64,000 nt of DNA from assembly GCA_964372115.1 (NCBI GenBank), contig CAYJPN010000027.1, forward strand, positions 1 to 64,000, written 5' to 3'. Each line of letters begins with the position of its first letter. Within the stretch, counting starts at the first letter, position 1. The notes under the pieces are model-generated. The model searched no databases and was not told where the DNA came from. It saw only the letters and a program-made list of their open reading frames with translations. The stretch is from CG2-30-36-16 sp964372115 (GTDB taxonomy: Bacteria > Bacteroidota > Ignavibacteria > Ignavibacteriales > Ignavibacteriaceae). The translations under genes and the position numbers were made by a program. Below are positions 1-8,041 of this stretch, piece by piece.

Positions 1-985
1 TAATATCAAACTTTTCAAAGAACATAGAACTCCTGCCGGAGTACGTTTTTTTTTTCTCCATTTTTTCTACAGACATGAAACTCCCTCCGGGAGTACTTCG
101 ATAAATTTTATTAATAATTGTTTTCATTTATAGCTCCGTCAGGAGCAAAATGTTGGTAGAAAAAATAAAAGAAAAAACATCCCAACTCCATCTGAGTTGC
201 ATGTTCTTTAATATCAGACTTTTCAACGAACATAGAACTCCTGCCGGAGTACGTTTATTTTTCTCCATTTTTTCTACAGACATAAAACCCCCCTCCGGGA
301 GTACTTCGACAATTTCTATTAATAGTTGTTTCCATTTATTGCTCCGTTAGGAGCAAAATGTTGGTAGAAAAATAAAAGAAAAAAACACCCCAGCTCCAGC
401 GGAGTTGTATGTTCCTTAATATCAAACTTTTCAAAGAACATAGAACTCCTACGGAGTACGTTTTTTCCTCATATTTTTCTACAGACACAAAACTCCCTCC
501 GGGAGTACTTCGATAAGTTAATTTAATAGTTGTTTTCATTTATTGCTCTGGCAGGAGCAAAATGTTGGTAGAAAAAATAAAAGAAAAAAACATCCCAACT
601 CCAGCGGAGTTGCATGTTCTTTAATATCAGACTTTTCAAAGAACATAGAACTCCTGCCGGAGTACGTTTTTTTTTTCTCCATTTTTTCTACAGACATAAA
701 ACTCCCTCCGGGAGTACTTCGATAAATTAATTTAATAGTTGTTTTCATTTATTGCTCCGGCAGGAGCAAAATGTTTGTAGCAAAAAAAAAAGAAAAAAAC
801 ATCTCAACTCCAGCGGAGTTGCATGTTCTTTAATATCAAACTTTTCAAAGAATATAGAACTCCAGCCGGAGTACGTTTTTTTCCTCTTCATTTTTTTCTA
901 CAGACATGGAACTCCCTCCGGGAGTACTTCGATAAATTTTATTAATAATTGTTTTCATTTATAGCTCCGGCAGCAGCAAAATGTT
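1..985. repeat. ~208-bp tandem array with four palindromes per unit
   Basis: About four and a half imperfect copies of a ~208-bp unit; the landmark GAACATAGAACTCC recurs near 20, 228, 436, 640 and 849. Each unit holds four short inverted repeats: ACTCC-TGCC-GGAGT, ACTCCC-TCC-GGGAGT, GCTCC-GNCA-GGAGC and AACTCC-(A/G)C-GGAGTT, separated by T-rich and A-rich tracts. The short open frames on both strands here are by-products of the periodic sequence and look non-coding. The array begins at the window edge, so its full length is unknown. Confidence 0.9.
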
Positions 986-1198
986 GGTAGAAGCAAAAAA
1001 AGAAAATACAAAGGTTAATTAAAACAAATATCTTCCGTATAAAATCGGGGGTATTGATTATCTCTGTTCCCCGCAAAAATAAATTTTTAACTGCCATTGC
1101 ATGCAAGTACTCTCGTTTTCACTCTTGCCAATTTTAGTAATTTAACTTTCTCGATAAAAATCTTATCGCTATTTTATGGATAAAAATGCAAAGATTTT

Positions 1199-1708
1199 AT
1201 GGAAATACATCCCCGGACAGATGATAGATTATATTTTATAAAAAAGTGGTTAGTTTCACTAATCATATTGCCTATTATATATTATCTCCTTAAAAACCGC
1301 GGCAGTTACGGACTGATTGACAACTTCGATCTTGTTATTCACGAAGCGGGACATTTCTTTTTTAGCTTCTTCGGAAAATTTATTTACACACTTGGAGGCA
1401 CATTAATGCAAATATTAATGCCTCTCTTGTTCGTCTGGTATTTTTGGAAAAATTATTACCGTACCGGTGTTCAATTTTCACTTTTATTTCTCGGGCAAAA
1501 TTTAATAAATATATCAGTATATGCCGCCGATGCACAGGCGCGCAAACTTCCGCTGCTCGGCGGTAACAAAGTTTACCACGATTGGCATTACTTGCTTGGC
1601 GAATTGGGAATTCTACAACACGATGCCGTTGTCGGGTATTTTTTTGTCGGACTTGCAGTGCTCGTCTTTTTAATTGCTCTTTTAATGCCTCTCATCATTC
1701 AAGATTAA
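1199..1708 (+). CDS. small membrane protein with HEAGH (HExxH) motif, possible M50-like peptidase
   Basis: This encodes 169 aa with hydrophobic segments near residues 17-31, 70-85, 95-110 and 145-166, so it is an integral membrane protein. The motif VIHEAGHFFFSFFG near residue 47 has the HExxH zinc-binding signature, placed next to a hydrophobic stretch as in site-2-type (M50) metallopeptidases. I did not find an obvious second motif (NxxPxxxLDG), so activity is uncertain. HDW near residue 128 could supply another metal ligand. The ATG is the first in the frame. The next gene starts 35 bp downstream but has its own promoter-like box. Seen: topology and HEAGH. Inferred: peptidase function. Confidence 0.6.
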   Translation: MEIHPRTDDRLYFIKKWLVSLIILPIIYYLLKNRGSYGLIDNFDLVIHEAGHFFFSFFGKFIYTLGGTLMQILMPLLFVWYFWKNYYRTGVQFSLLFLGQNLINISVYAADAQARKLPLLGGNKVYHDWHYLLGELGILQHDAVVGYFFVGLAVLVFLIALLMPLIIQD

Positions 1709-1712
1709 ATAC

Positions 1713-1720
1713 TATCTTTG
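1713..1720 (+). promoter_or_regulatory. Bacteroidota-type -7 box (TATCTTTG)
   Basis: TATCTTTG matches the TAnnTTTG -7 consensus of Bacteroidota sigma factor promoters and sits 24 bp before the ATG of the YwqK/TonB gene. A clear TTG -33 element at the usual distance is not evident. This supports the start at 1744 rather than a longer upstream frame. Confidence 0.45.
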
Positions 1721-1743
1721 CCGTCAAAAATTATAATAATATT

Positions 1744-2550
1744 ATGCGATTTATTTTTCTTCTTATCTTTTTCAACGTGCCATTATTTTCTCAAAACGGA
1801 CTTGAAAAAACTTATTACGATAACAACAAAGTTGAGTCGGAGGTAAACTATGTGCAAGGTGTGCGCACAGGCGAGGCAAAGTTTTATTATGAAAATGGAA
1901 ATGTTAAGGAGGAATTTAATTATCTCAACGGAAGAATTGACGGACTTATAAAAAAGTATACCAAAGAAGGAAAGCTTTTTGAAACGTTTAATATAGAGAA
2001 CGGTAAACGTAATGGGCCAACCTCCCTCTTTGACTCGATGGGTGTTTATGTTAGAGATATATTTTTCGTAAATGGTAAACTTGAAGTTGATGATACTCCG
2101 ATTTATGTCGATAAAGATATTCCCAAACAAGAACCGAAAAATGAAACATCAACACAAGTTGCTGTACAACAGCATAAAAGGGTAAAGAAGCCGGCCGATC
2201 AGATGGAACTTCCGCCCTCGATAGTTGAAGAAAACAGCGGTGATGATCCGGCATATTATTTAACCGCAGAGGTGATGCCGCGACCGGTAGGGGGAATGGC
2301 TGTAATTTATAAAAAACTTGTTTACCCGAAAGCTGCAAGGGATAAGGATATTCAGGGAGTTGTAAAAATAAGAGCCTTTGTTGATGAATGGGGTGAGGTA
2401 ACAAAAGCAGACATAGAAGAAGGCATTGGTTATGGCTGCGACGATGCAGCAAAAATTGCGGTATATTATACAAAGTTTAAACCGGCTGTTCAAAAGGGAA
2501 AAAAAATAAAAGCACAGGTTGTTGTCCCGGTGGAGTTTAAAATTTATTAG
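1744..2550 (+). CDS. secreted YwqK-repeat protein with C-terminal TonB domain
   Basis: This encodes 268 aa. Residues 1-17 form a signal peptide ending near FSQNG. Residues ~20-110 carry MORN/YwqK-like repeats (YYENGNVKEEFNYLNGRIDG, TKEGKLFETFNIENGKRNG). A charged Pro/Gln-rich linker follows, and residues ~180-268 match the TonB C-terminal fold (PRPVGGMAVIYKKLVYP, then GVVKIRAFVDEWGEV, ending VVVPVEFKIY). Proteins of this build are common in Bacteroidota/Ignavibacteriota, where the TonB_C domain is periplasmic. The open frame extends upstream to 1582 but overlaps the previous gene and lacks a signal peptide there, so I place the start at ATG 1744. Exact role unknown. Confidence 0.8.
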   Translation: MRFIFLLIFFNVPLFSQNGLEKTYYDNNKVESEVNYVQGVRTGEAKFYYENGNVKEEFNYLNGRIDGLIKKYTKEGKLFETFNIENGKRNGPTSLFDSMGVYVRDIFFVNGKLEVDDTPIYVDKDIPKQEPKNETSTQVAVQQHKRVKKPADQMELPPSIVEENSGDDPAYYLTAEVMPRPVGGMAVIYKKLVYPKAARDKDIQGVVKIRAFVDEWGEVTKADIEEGIGYGCDDAAKIAVYYTKFKPAVQKGKKIKAQVVVPVEFKIY

Positions 2551-2637
2551 TTTGTGATAAAAAACTAATTAAGTTTCCGGATGCATGAATGGATGATTTC
2601 GGATGGATGCATGGGAAAGTTTTATTCGTTCATAATC

Positions 2638-3774
2638 TTATTGTTCAGTGTTAAATCTGAAAGCACTCAACAGATTCTGCAAGTCGGCATTATTTTTAAT
2701 AAACTTAATATTGTAATTAGAAAACTCTCTCCGCAGTTTGTATCTTTTTCTCAGGAGATCGAAATAAGGGACCCGATTTTCTTCTGTGAGATTTAAAATC
2801 ATGCGTAAATCTTTATCCTCATTTTTTATTTTATAAATGCTATTAAAAATGGTATGAAGAACATTTTCAACCGGTAAATCTGTATCAACCTCCAATAAAT
2901 TGTTTTCTACCTGCGGCAGGCAGGGGCTCCACGTTTTTTCAGAATTTAGAAAATCGCACAGTGCATCATAAATTATTTTTGTGCCGTTAACTTTTCCTTC
3001 GTATGAGTACCCTGCGATATGTGGGGTGCCGAATTCGACAAGTTTTAATAATTCAGAATTTAGGTGTGGTTCGTTTTCCCAGACATCGAGGATGGTCTTA
3101 AAATTTTTTTGCGGAATATTTTTTAAAAGTGCCGAGTTCTTAACTACTGATCCCCTTGCGGTATTGATGATTATTGCGCCATCTTTAATTCTATTTAATT
3201 TTGTTTCATCAATTAGATGATAAGTGTTGTCTACTCCACCCATGTTTAATGGCACGTGAAAAGTAACTATGTCAGATTGCAGTACATCATCAAGTTCGAT
3301 AAACCTGGGGTCGCCCGTTTTTTTTTCTAACGGCGGATCGTTTACAAGCACATTAAAACCGGCAATTTTTGCAAGTCGTGCTATCCGGCTGCCGATATTT
3401 CCGCAGCCTATAACTCCGATCGTCAATTCGTTTATTTTTAGTTTATATTTTATAAGTAGTTCGGAGATGGCTGTAAAAACATATTCTGTAACAGCATCGG
3501 CGTTGCAGCCTGCAGCGCTAGCAAATGCAATTTCTTTTTTATTTAAATATTTAAGATCGATATGATCGGTTCCGATTGTAGCGGTTCCCACAAATTTTAT
3601 ATTTGATCCATCCAACAAAGATGCGTTCACTTCGGTTATTGATCGCGTTATTAATGCGTCGGCGTTTTTGCAAATATTATTTGTTATTTCCCTGCCTGCA
3701 AAAAGTACAACTTCACCGAATTGTGAAAAAGCTTCTTCTGCAAAACTTATTGCCTCATCTACAATTATTTTCAT
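2638..3774 (-). CDS. pdxB: erythronate-4-phosphate dehydrogenase
   Basis: This encodes 378 aa, the usual PdxB length. PdxB oxidises 4-phosphoerythronate in the DXP-dependent pyridoxal-5'-phosphate pathway. Visible are the D-2-hydroxyacid dehydrogenase NAD motif VIGCGNIGSR (residues 121-130), FHVPL (172-176), NTARGS with the catalytic Arg (204-209), the VWENEP segment with the acidic partner (~235) and the catalytic His in PHIAGYS (~252). The C-terminal dimerisation domain ends ...LLSAFRFNTEQ. A short palindromic G+C-rich repeat lies in frame at 2909-2930 and is translated as part of SPCLPQV between the catalytic and dimerisation parts. It is transcribed divergently from mgtE across a 250-bp gap. 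Confidence 0.93.
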   Translation of the reverse strand: MKIIVDEAISFAEEAFSQFGEVVLFAGREITNNICKNADALITRSITEVNASLLDGSNIKFVGTATIGTDHIDLKYLNKKEIAFASAAGCNADAVTEYVFTAISELLIKYKLKINELTIGVIGCGNIGSRIARLAKIAGFNVLVNDPPLEKKTGDPRFIELDDVLQSDIVTFHVPLNMGGVDNTYHLIDETKLNRIKDGAIIINTARGSVVKNSALLKNIPQKNFKTILDVWENEPHLNSELLKLVEFGTPHIAGYSYEGKVNGTKIIYDALCDFLNSEKTWSPCLPQVENNLLEVDTDLPVENVLHTIFNSIYKIKNEDKDLRMILNLTEENRVPYFDLLRKRYKLRREFSNYNIKFIKNNADLQNLLSAFRFNTEQ

Positions 3775-4024
3775 CTGGCTATCTTTTCAAATTATTAAAA
3801 TTAGTGTTCCATTTAACAGAGCAATGCGCCATAAAAAAAATTAACAATACACTTGTTAAATAAACTTTAGTTCAGCACGAAACTAAATTTTTTATTTCAA
3901 TCATCTTTAATATAAATTGTTTTTTCTTTTATTAAAATTTATCTTTACTCGCTAATCAATAAAAAATAATTAACCAAAATTATGTAACAATAAAACCGTT
4001 CACGTTTAATTTTCAGGAGATATA

Positions 4025-5404
4025 ATGCTAAGCCAACTGCTGCAACCGGAAATAAGAGCTCTGCTCGACGATAGGAACCTTAGCACCCTAAAAGAAATTT
4101 TAAGTGAATGGACGGCTGCCGATATTGCCGAAATAATGACCGACCTTCCCGAACACGAGCAGGCTGTAATATTCCGGCTCCTTCACAACGACCTCGCTAC
4201 CGATACTTTTGAATACCTCGATTTTGATATGCAGATGCGGCTTCTTAAAGGAATGGGGAAAGAAGAAACTGCCGCCATATTAAACGAAATGGCGCCTGAT
4301 GACAGAACCGCAATGCTCGAAGATTTGCCAAGCACGGTAGCGCGTCAATTAATTACACTGCTTTCCGCCGAAGAAAGAAAAATAGCCACAACGTTGCTTA
4401 ACTATCCGGAGGACAGCGTAGGGCGTTTAATGACGCCGGACTATATAGCCGTTAAACCCGAATGGACGATAAGTGAAACACTCCAGCATATTAGAGAAAC
4501 CGGCAGCGGCTCGGAAACCTTAAACATAATTTATGTTACCGATGAAAAAGGAAAACTGATTGACGATATAAGGATAAGAGATATTTTACTCGCCCCTGTA
4601 GAATCGTGCATATTGGATTTAATGGATGAAAATTTTGTAGCGCTGCATGTAACTGACGACCAGGAAACAGCGGTAGAAGTATTTAAACGATACGACAGAA
4701 TAGCGCTGCCCGTTGTTGATGCCTTTGCAGTGCTGATTGGAATTGTAACCATTGATGATGTGTTTGATGTTGCCGAGGAAGAAGCTACCGAAGATATTCA
4801 TAAACTTGGCGGTATTGAAGCCCTTGAAGAATCGTATGCAACAATATCGGTAACTGAAATGTTAAAAAAACGGGCAGGCTGGTTGGCTGTTCTATTTGTC
4901 GGTGAAATGTTTACAACCACCGCAATGGCATATTTTGAAGGAGCAATTGCCCGTGCAGTTGTACTCGCATTATTTATTCCTCTCATAATTTCGAGCGGGG
5001 GAAACTCAGGATCGCAAGCCGCAACGTTGGTTATTCGCGCTATTTCTCTCGGCGAAATTACTTTGAAGGACTGGTTTTTTGTGATGCGAAGAGAATTAAT
5101 ATCGGGATTAGTACTTGGCTTAATATTGGCTATCATTGGATTTTTTAGAATTTATGTGTGGGAAATGTATTCGAATGTTTATGGCGAACATTGGTTTCTT
5201 ATCGGCATCACTGTAAGCATTTCTCTTCTTGGAGTTGTAATGTGGGGTACATTATCCGGGTCGATGCTTCCATTTATCTTAAAAAAACTTGGCGCCGATC
5301 CCGCAACATCATCTGCGCCACTTGTTGCAACTATGGTAGACGTTGTAGGAGTTGTGATATATTTTAGCTGTGCGTATTTAATTTTAAGCGGAACGCTGCT
5401 TTAA
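4025..5404 (+). CDS. mgtE: magnesium transporter MgtE
   Basis: This encodes 459 aa in the full MgtE architecture: a helical N domain (residues ~20-120, with DLPEHEQAVIFRLL), a tandem CBS pair (~130-250, including SVGRLMTPDYIAV and LPVVDAFAVLIGIVTIDDVFD) and a C-terminal membrane domain of five helices (~285-458). The signature SGGNSGSQAATLVIRA is at the end of the second membrane segment. MgtE is a homodimeric Mg2+ channel gated by Mg2+ bound to the N and CBS domains. A good ribosome site (AGGAG) lies 5-9 bp before the ATG. I saw no clear M-box in the 250 bp upstream. Confidence 0.95.
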   Translation: MLSQLLQPEIRALLDDRNLSTLKEILSEWTAADIAEIMTDLPEHEQAVIFRLLHNDLATDTFEYLDFDMQMRLLKGMGKEETAAILNEMAPDDRTAMLEDLPSTVARQLITLLSAEERKIATTLLNYPEDSVGRLMTPDYIAVKPEWTISETLQHIRETGSGSETLNIIYVTDEKGKLIDDIRIRDILLAPVESCILDLMDENFVALHVTDDQETAVEVFKRYDRIALPVVDAFAVLIGIVTIDDVFDVAEEEATEDIHKLGGIEALEESYATISVTEMLKKRAGWLAVLFVGEMFTTTAMAYFEGAIARAVVLALFIPLIISSGGNSGSQAATLVIRAISLGEITLKDWFFVMRRELISGLVLGLILAIIGFFRIYVWEMYSNVYGEHWFLIGITVSISLLGVVMWGTLSGSMLPFILKKLGADPATSSAPLVATMVDVVGVVIYFSCAYLILSGTLL

Positions 5405-6185
5405 TTTTTTGTTCATCAATGAATTAATTTCACATAATGATATTTTTGCATGCCAACGGACGCTTTTTTCATCAATAATAAATGCAAAGTTCAAAAATAA
5501 AGCGCTTTTAGAGTATTTATTTGGCAATCAGCCAATTCTCAATTGTGTCCCTTAACACCACATTTAACATTTTAATAATTATAAAAGCAATTATTAAGTT
5601 TTTTTTTTATGATTTATTATTTAGATTGTATCTCAGGATTAAATATTTTCTTAATACAAAGCTTTTACAAATGTCTATAATCGATTGAAGTTAAAGGCTT
5701 TTTTTCGTTGCTTAATTTTTATAAAATTCATAACTATTTGTGTTGCGAGTTCGTTAGGTAAATTACATAACGGTGAGAGTTGCTGAGTTGCATTTCGGAT
5801 AGCTATTCAAAAAATCAAAAAAAATCAAATTGTAATTTCGATAAACCTTACCGGTTTTGCATATGCGAATGTTATAGAAAGTCCATTGATAAAAAATTAT
5901 TTTTTTTGCTAATTTTTCCGAAACAGCAAATTTTTGCTATATATATGTAAGTGAATTTAATTTTTTATGTGACTCACGTGGCGAAGCTATGCCCAATCAA
6001 TTGGATTTATGATTTTAGATGTATGAATTATGAAATTTTAATTGCAGATGCAGGGTATACTCAAACGTTGTTTTTACGCAAAACCAAAATAAATTTATTC
6101 TCCGCTCTAAAAAAACAATTCCAAAATCATAATTCATAATTCATAATTCATAAATCATAATTCATAAATCTCACATCGTCTTACC
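5405..6185. other. AT-rich intergenic region upstream of the polysaccharide genes
   Basis: There is no convincing gene in these 780 bp. Poly-T tracts occur at 5598-5608 and 5700-5705. A heptamer array of the AATTCAT type occupies about 6125-6175, the reverse complement of the AATTATG arrays at 18.5 and 55.3 kb. A 62-codon frame at 5951-6139 runs into this simple repeat and looks spurious. The region probably holds the promoter of the first polysaccharide gene, but I cannot point to a specific box. Confidence 0.6.
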
Positions 6186-7526
6186 ATGGAAATATTAGAG
6201 AAAATAGAAAATAAACGCGCTATTATCGGCATCATAGGGCTCGGTTATGTCGGTTTACCTTTAGGATTAGAATTTGCACACAAAGGTTTTAAAGTAATAG
6301 GTTTTGATACCGATGAAAGAAAAATTCCGATCCTAAAAGAGGGTGGAACTTATATAAAGCATATAAAAGCCGAAAAAATAAAAGCGGTTATTGATACGGG
6401 CGCCTTCGATGCGACTACCGATTTTTCAAAACTGCCGGAAGTAGACGCAATAATTATTTGCGTTCCTACACCTCTTGATGAACACCGCGAACCGGATATG
6501 AGTTTTATAGTTAACTCAGGAAAAGTTATAGCAAAATACCTTCGTAAAGGTCAATTCGTGGCGTTAGAATCTTCAACCTATCCGGGAACAACCGACGAGA
6601 TCCTTCTCCCGATGTTTGAGAGTGCGCCCGAGATTCAGTCTGTTAGCCAACGGACAAAATTTACCTGCGGTAAAGATTTCTTCTTGGCATTCAGCCCTGA
6701 ACGGGAGGACCCTAACAATCCCAATTACAATACTGCTACCATTCCAAAGGTTGTGGGTGGAATTACCCCCTCTTGTTTAAAAGTTGCAACTGCGCTTTAT
6801 AACCACGTAATTGTAAATACTGTTCCGGTTAGTTCTACCAGAGCGGCTGAGGCAACAAAACTTCTTGAAAACATTTTCCGCGCTGTAAACATTGCTCTTG
6901 TTAACGAACTTAAAATGGTATTTGACAGGATGGATATTGATGTTTGGGAAGTTATAAAAGCTGCTTCAACTAAGCCGTTTGGTTTTACACCCTTTTATCC
7001 CGGTCCAGGTTTGGGCGGGCATTGTATTCCAATCGATCCATTTTATCTCACGTGGAAAGCTCGCGAGTACGATATCAGCACAAAATTTATAGAGCTCGCT
7101 GGCGAGATAAACACAATGCAGCCATATTATGTTGTTGAGCGTATGATGGCATATTTAAATGATAAAAACAAAGCATTAAAAGGTGCGAGCGTTTTGATTC
7201 TCGGCGCTTCTTATAAAAAAGATATTGATGATATGCGGGAGTCGCCGTCTTTAAAGTTGATTGATATATTAAACTCCAAAGGCGCCGTTGTCGATTACAG
7301 CGATCCATACGTGCCGAAGCTGCCTTCTACGAGACATTTTAAGTTTGATATGTCATCGGTTGAGATAACAAAAGAATCATTGGCAAAGTACGATATAGTT
7401 CTTCTAAGTACAGATCACTCTGATTTTGATTACAAGTTTATTGCGGAAAACGCAAAACTTATTATCGATACGCGGAATGCTTTCGAGAATAACGGAATAA
7501 AAAAAGAGAATATCTTTAAAGCTTAA
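6186..7526 (+). CDS. wbpA: UDP-N-acetylglucosamine 6-dehydrogenase, WbpA type
   Basis: This encodes 446 aa and is a complete UDP-sugar dehydrogenase. The N-terminal NAD domain has IIGLGYVGLPLG (residues 16-27). CVPTPLDEHREPDMSFI (92-108) is typical of the UDP-GlcNAc/UDP-ManNAc dehydrogenase branch. SSTYPGTT (129-136), the EATKLLEN helix (~222-229) and the catalytic Cys280 in GLGGHCIPIDPF are present, followed by the C-terminal domain with LGASYKKDIDDMRESP. It oxidises C6 of UDP-GlcNAc to the uronic acid. With wbpB/wbpD/wbpE at 49-52 kb it would feed UDP-GlcNAc3NAcA/ManNAc3NAcA synthesis. Three broken copies of a related gene's 5' end lie downstream at 17043, 22750 and 25880. Confidence 0.9.
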   Translation: MEILEKIENKRAIIGIIGLGYVGLPLGLEFAHKGFKVIGFDTDERKIPILKEGGTYIKHIKAEKIKAVIDTGAFDATTDFSKLPEVDAIIICVPTPLDEHREPDMSFIVNSGKVIAKYLRKGQFVALESSTYPGTTDEILLPMFESAPEIQSVSQRTKFTCGKDFFLAFSPEREDPNNPNYNTATIPKVVGGITPSCLKVATALYNHVIVNTVPVSSTRAAEATKLLENIFRAVNIALVNELKMVFDRMDIDVWEVIKAASTKPFGFTPFYPGPGLGGHCIPIDPFYLTWKAREYDISTKFIELAGEINTMQPYYVVERMMAYLNDKNKALKGASVLILGASYKKDIDDMRESPSLKLIDILNSKGAVVDYSDPYVPKLPSTRHFKFDMSSVEITKESLAKYDIVLLSTDHSDFDYKFIAENAKLIIDTRNAFENNGIKKENIFKA

Positions 7527-8031
7527 CCGCAGAGAGCGCCAAGTAAATCGCAAAGTGCGCAGAGTAAATGAGAGAAAATGAATTATCAAAAATAATTATT
7601 GGATCCTCATTAAAGATTCACAAAAAACTTGGACCCGGACTATTAGAATCTGCTTATAAAGAAGTTTTGTTTTATGAATTAAACAAAACGGGGCTCTTTG
7701 TAGAAAAAGAAAAACCAATTCCTCTTATTTACGAAGACGTGAAACTTGATTGTGGATACCGTTTGGATATGCTTATTGAGAACGAAGTTATCGTTGAACT
7801 AAAGTCGGTGAAGCATTAAATGAAATTCATCTTGCGCAAATTCTTACATATCTTAAACTAACGGACAAAAAACTAGGTTTGCTGATTAATTTTAACGTTG
7901 CCTTGTTAAAAGATGGAATTAAAAGAGTAGTAAATCAATTAGATGAATGAATAAAGATCAGAAGCAGCGAATGTTATTTATATTCTTGGCGCACTCAGCG
8001 CGTGCTTAGGGGACTTTGCGGTTAAAAAGCA
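7525..8031. mobile_element. inverted-repeat element carrying a GxxExxY gene
   Basis: The left end (about 7525-7566) reads TAACCGCAGAGAGCGCCAAG followed by CGCAAAGTGCGCAGAG. The right end (about 7993-8031) is its approximate reverse complement, starting CTTGGCGCACTCAGCGCG and ending CTTTGCGGTTAA. The only gene between them is the broken GxxExxY frame. The same end family, without a gene, recurs as compact copies near 13788-13872, 15205-15283 and 18653-18775. The element separates wbpA from the epimerase gene. Confidence 0.65.
7568..7950 (+). pseudogene. GxxExxY family protein (PD-(D/E)XK-like), frameshifted
   Basis: The first 83 codons give KKLGPGLLESAYKEVL (the GxxExxY signature, Gly-Leu-Leu-Glu-Ser-Ala-Tyr) and LDCGYRLDMLIENEVIVELKSV, the conserved D..E.K nuclease-like core. 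The frame then stops at 7817. One base out of step, the rest of the family continues without a break from about 7810 to the TGA at 7948: EALNEIHLAQILTYLKLTDK, then LGLLINFNVALLKDGIKRVV. A single lost base near 7802-7810 explains this, either a real mutation or a sequencing error. The biochemical function of the family is not established. Confidence 0.85.
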
Positions 8032-8041
8032 AATAAAAAGA

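Noticed and set aside
150..964. Several 60-70-codon frames on both strands of the first kilobase
   Set aside because: They arise from the 208-bp repeat period and show no coding signal.
1582..1743. N-terminal extension of the YwqK/TonB gene
   Set aside because: It overlaps the upstream gene in another frame, is Cys/Arg-rich nonsense, and hides the signal peptide that starts at 1744.
3775..4024. M-box (magnesium) riboswitch upstream of mgtE
   Set aside because: I could not find the conserved M-box blocks; the leader is simply AT-rich.
5951..6139. 62-codon frame before wbpA
   Set aside because: It runs into an AATTCAT heptamer array and has no recognisable motif or ribosome site.
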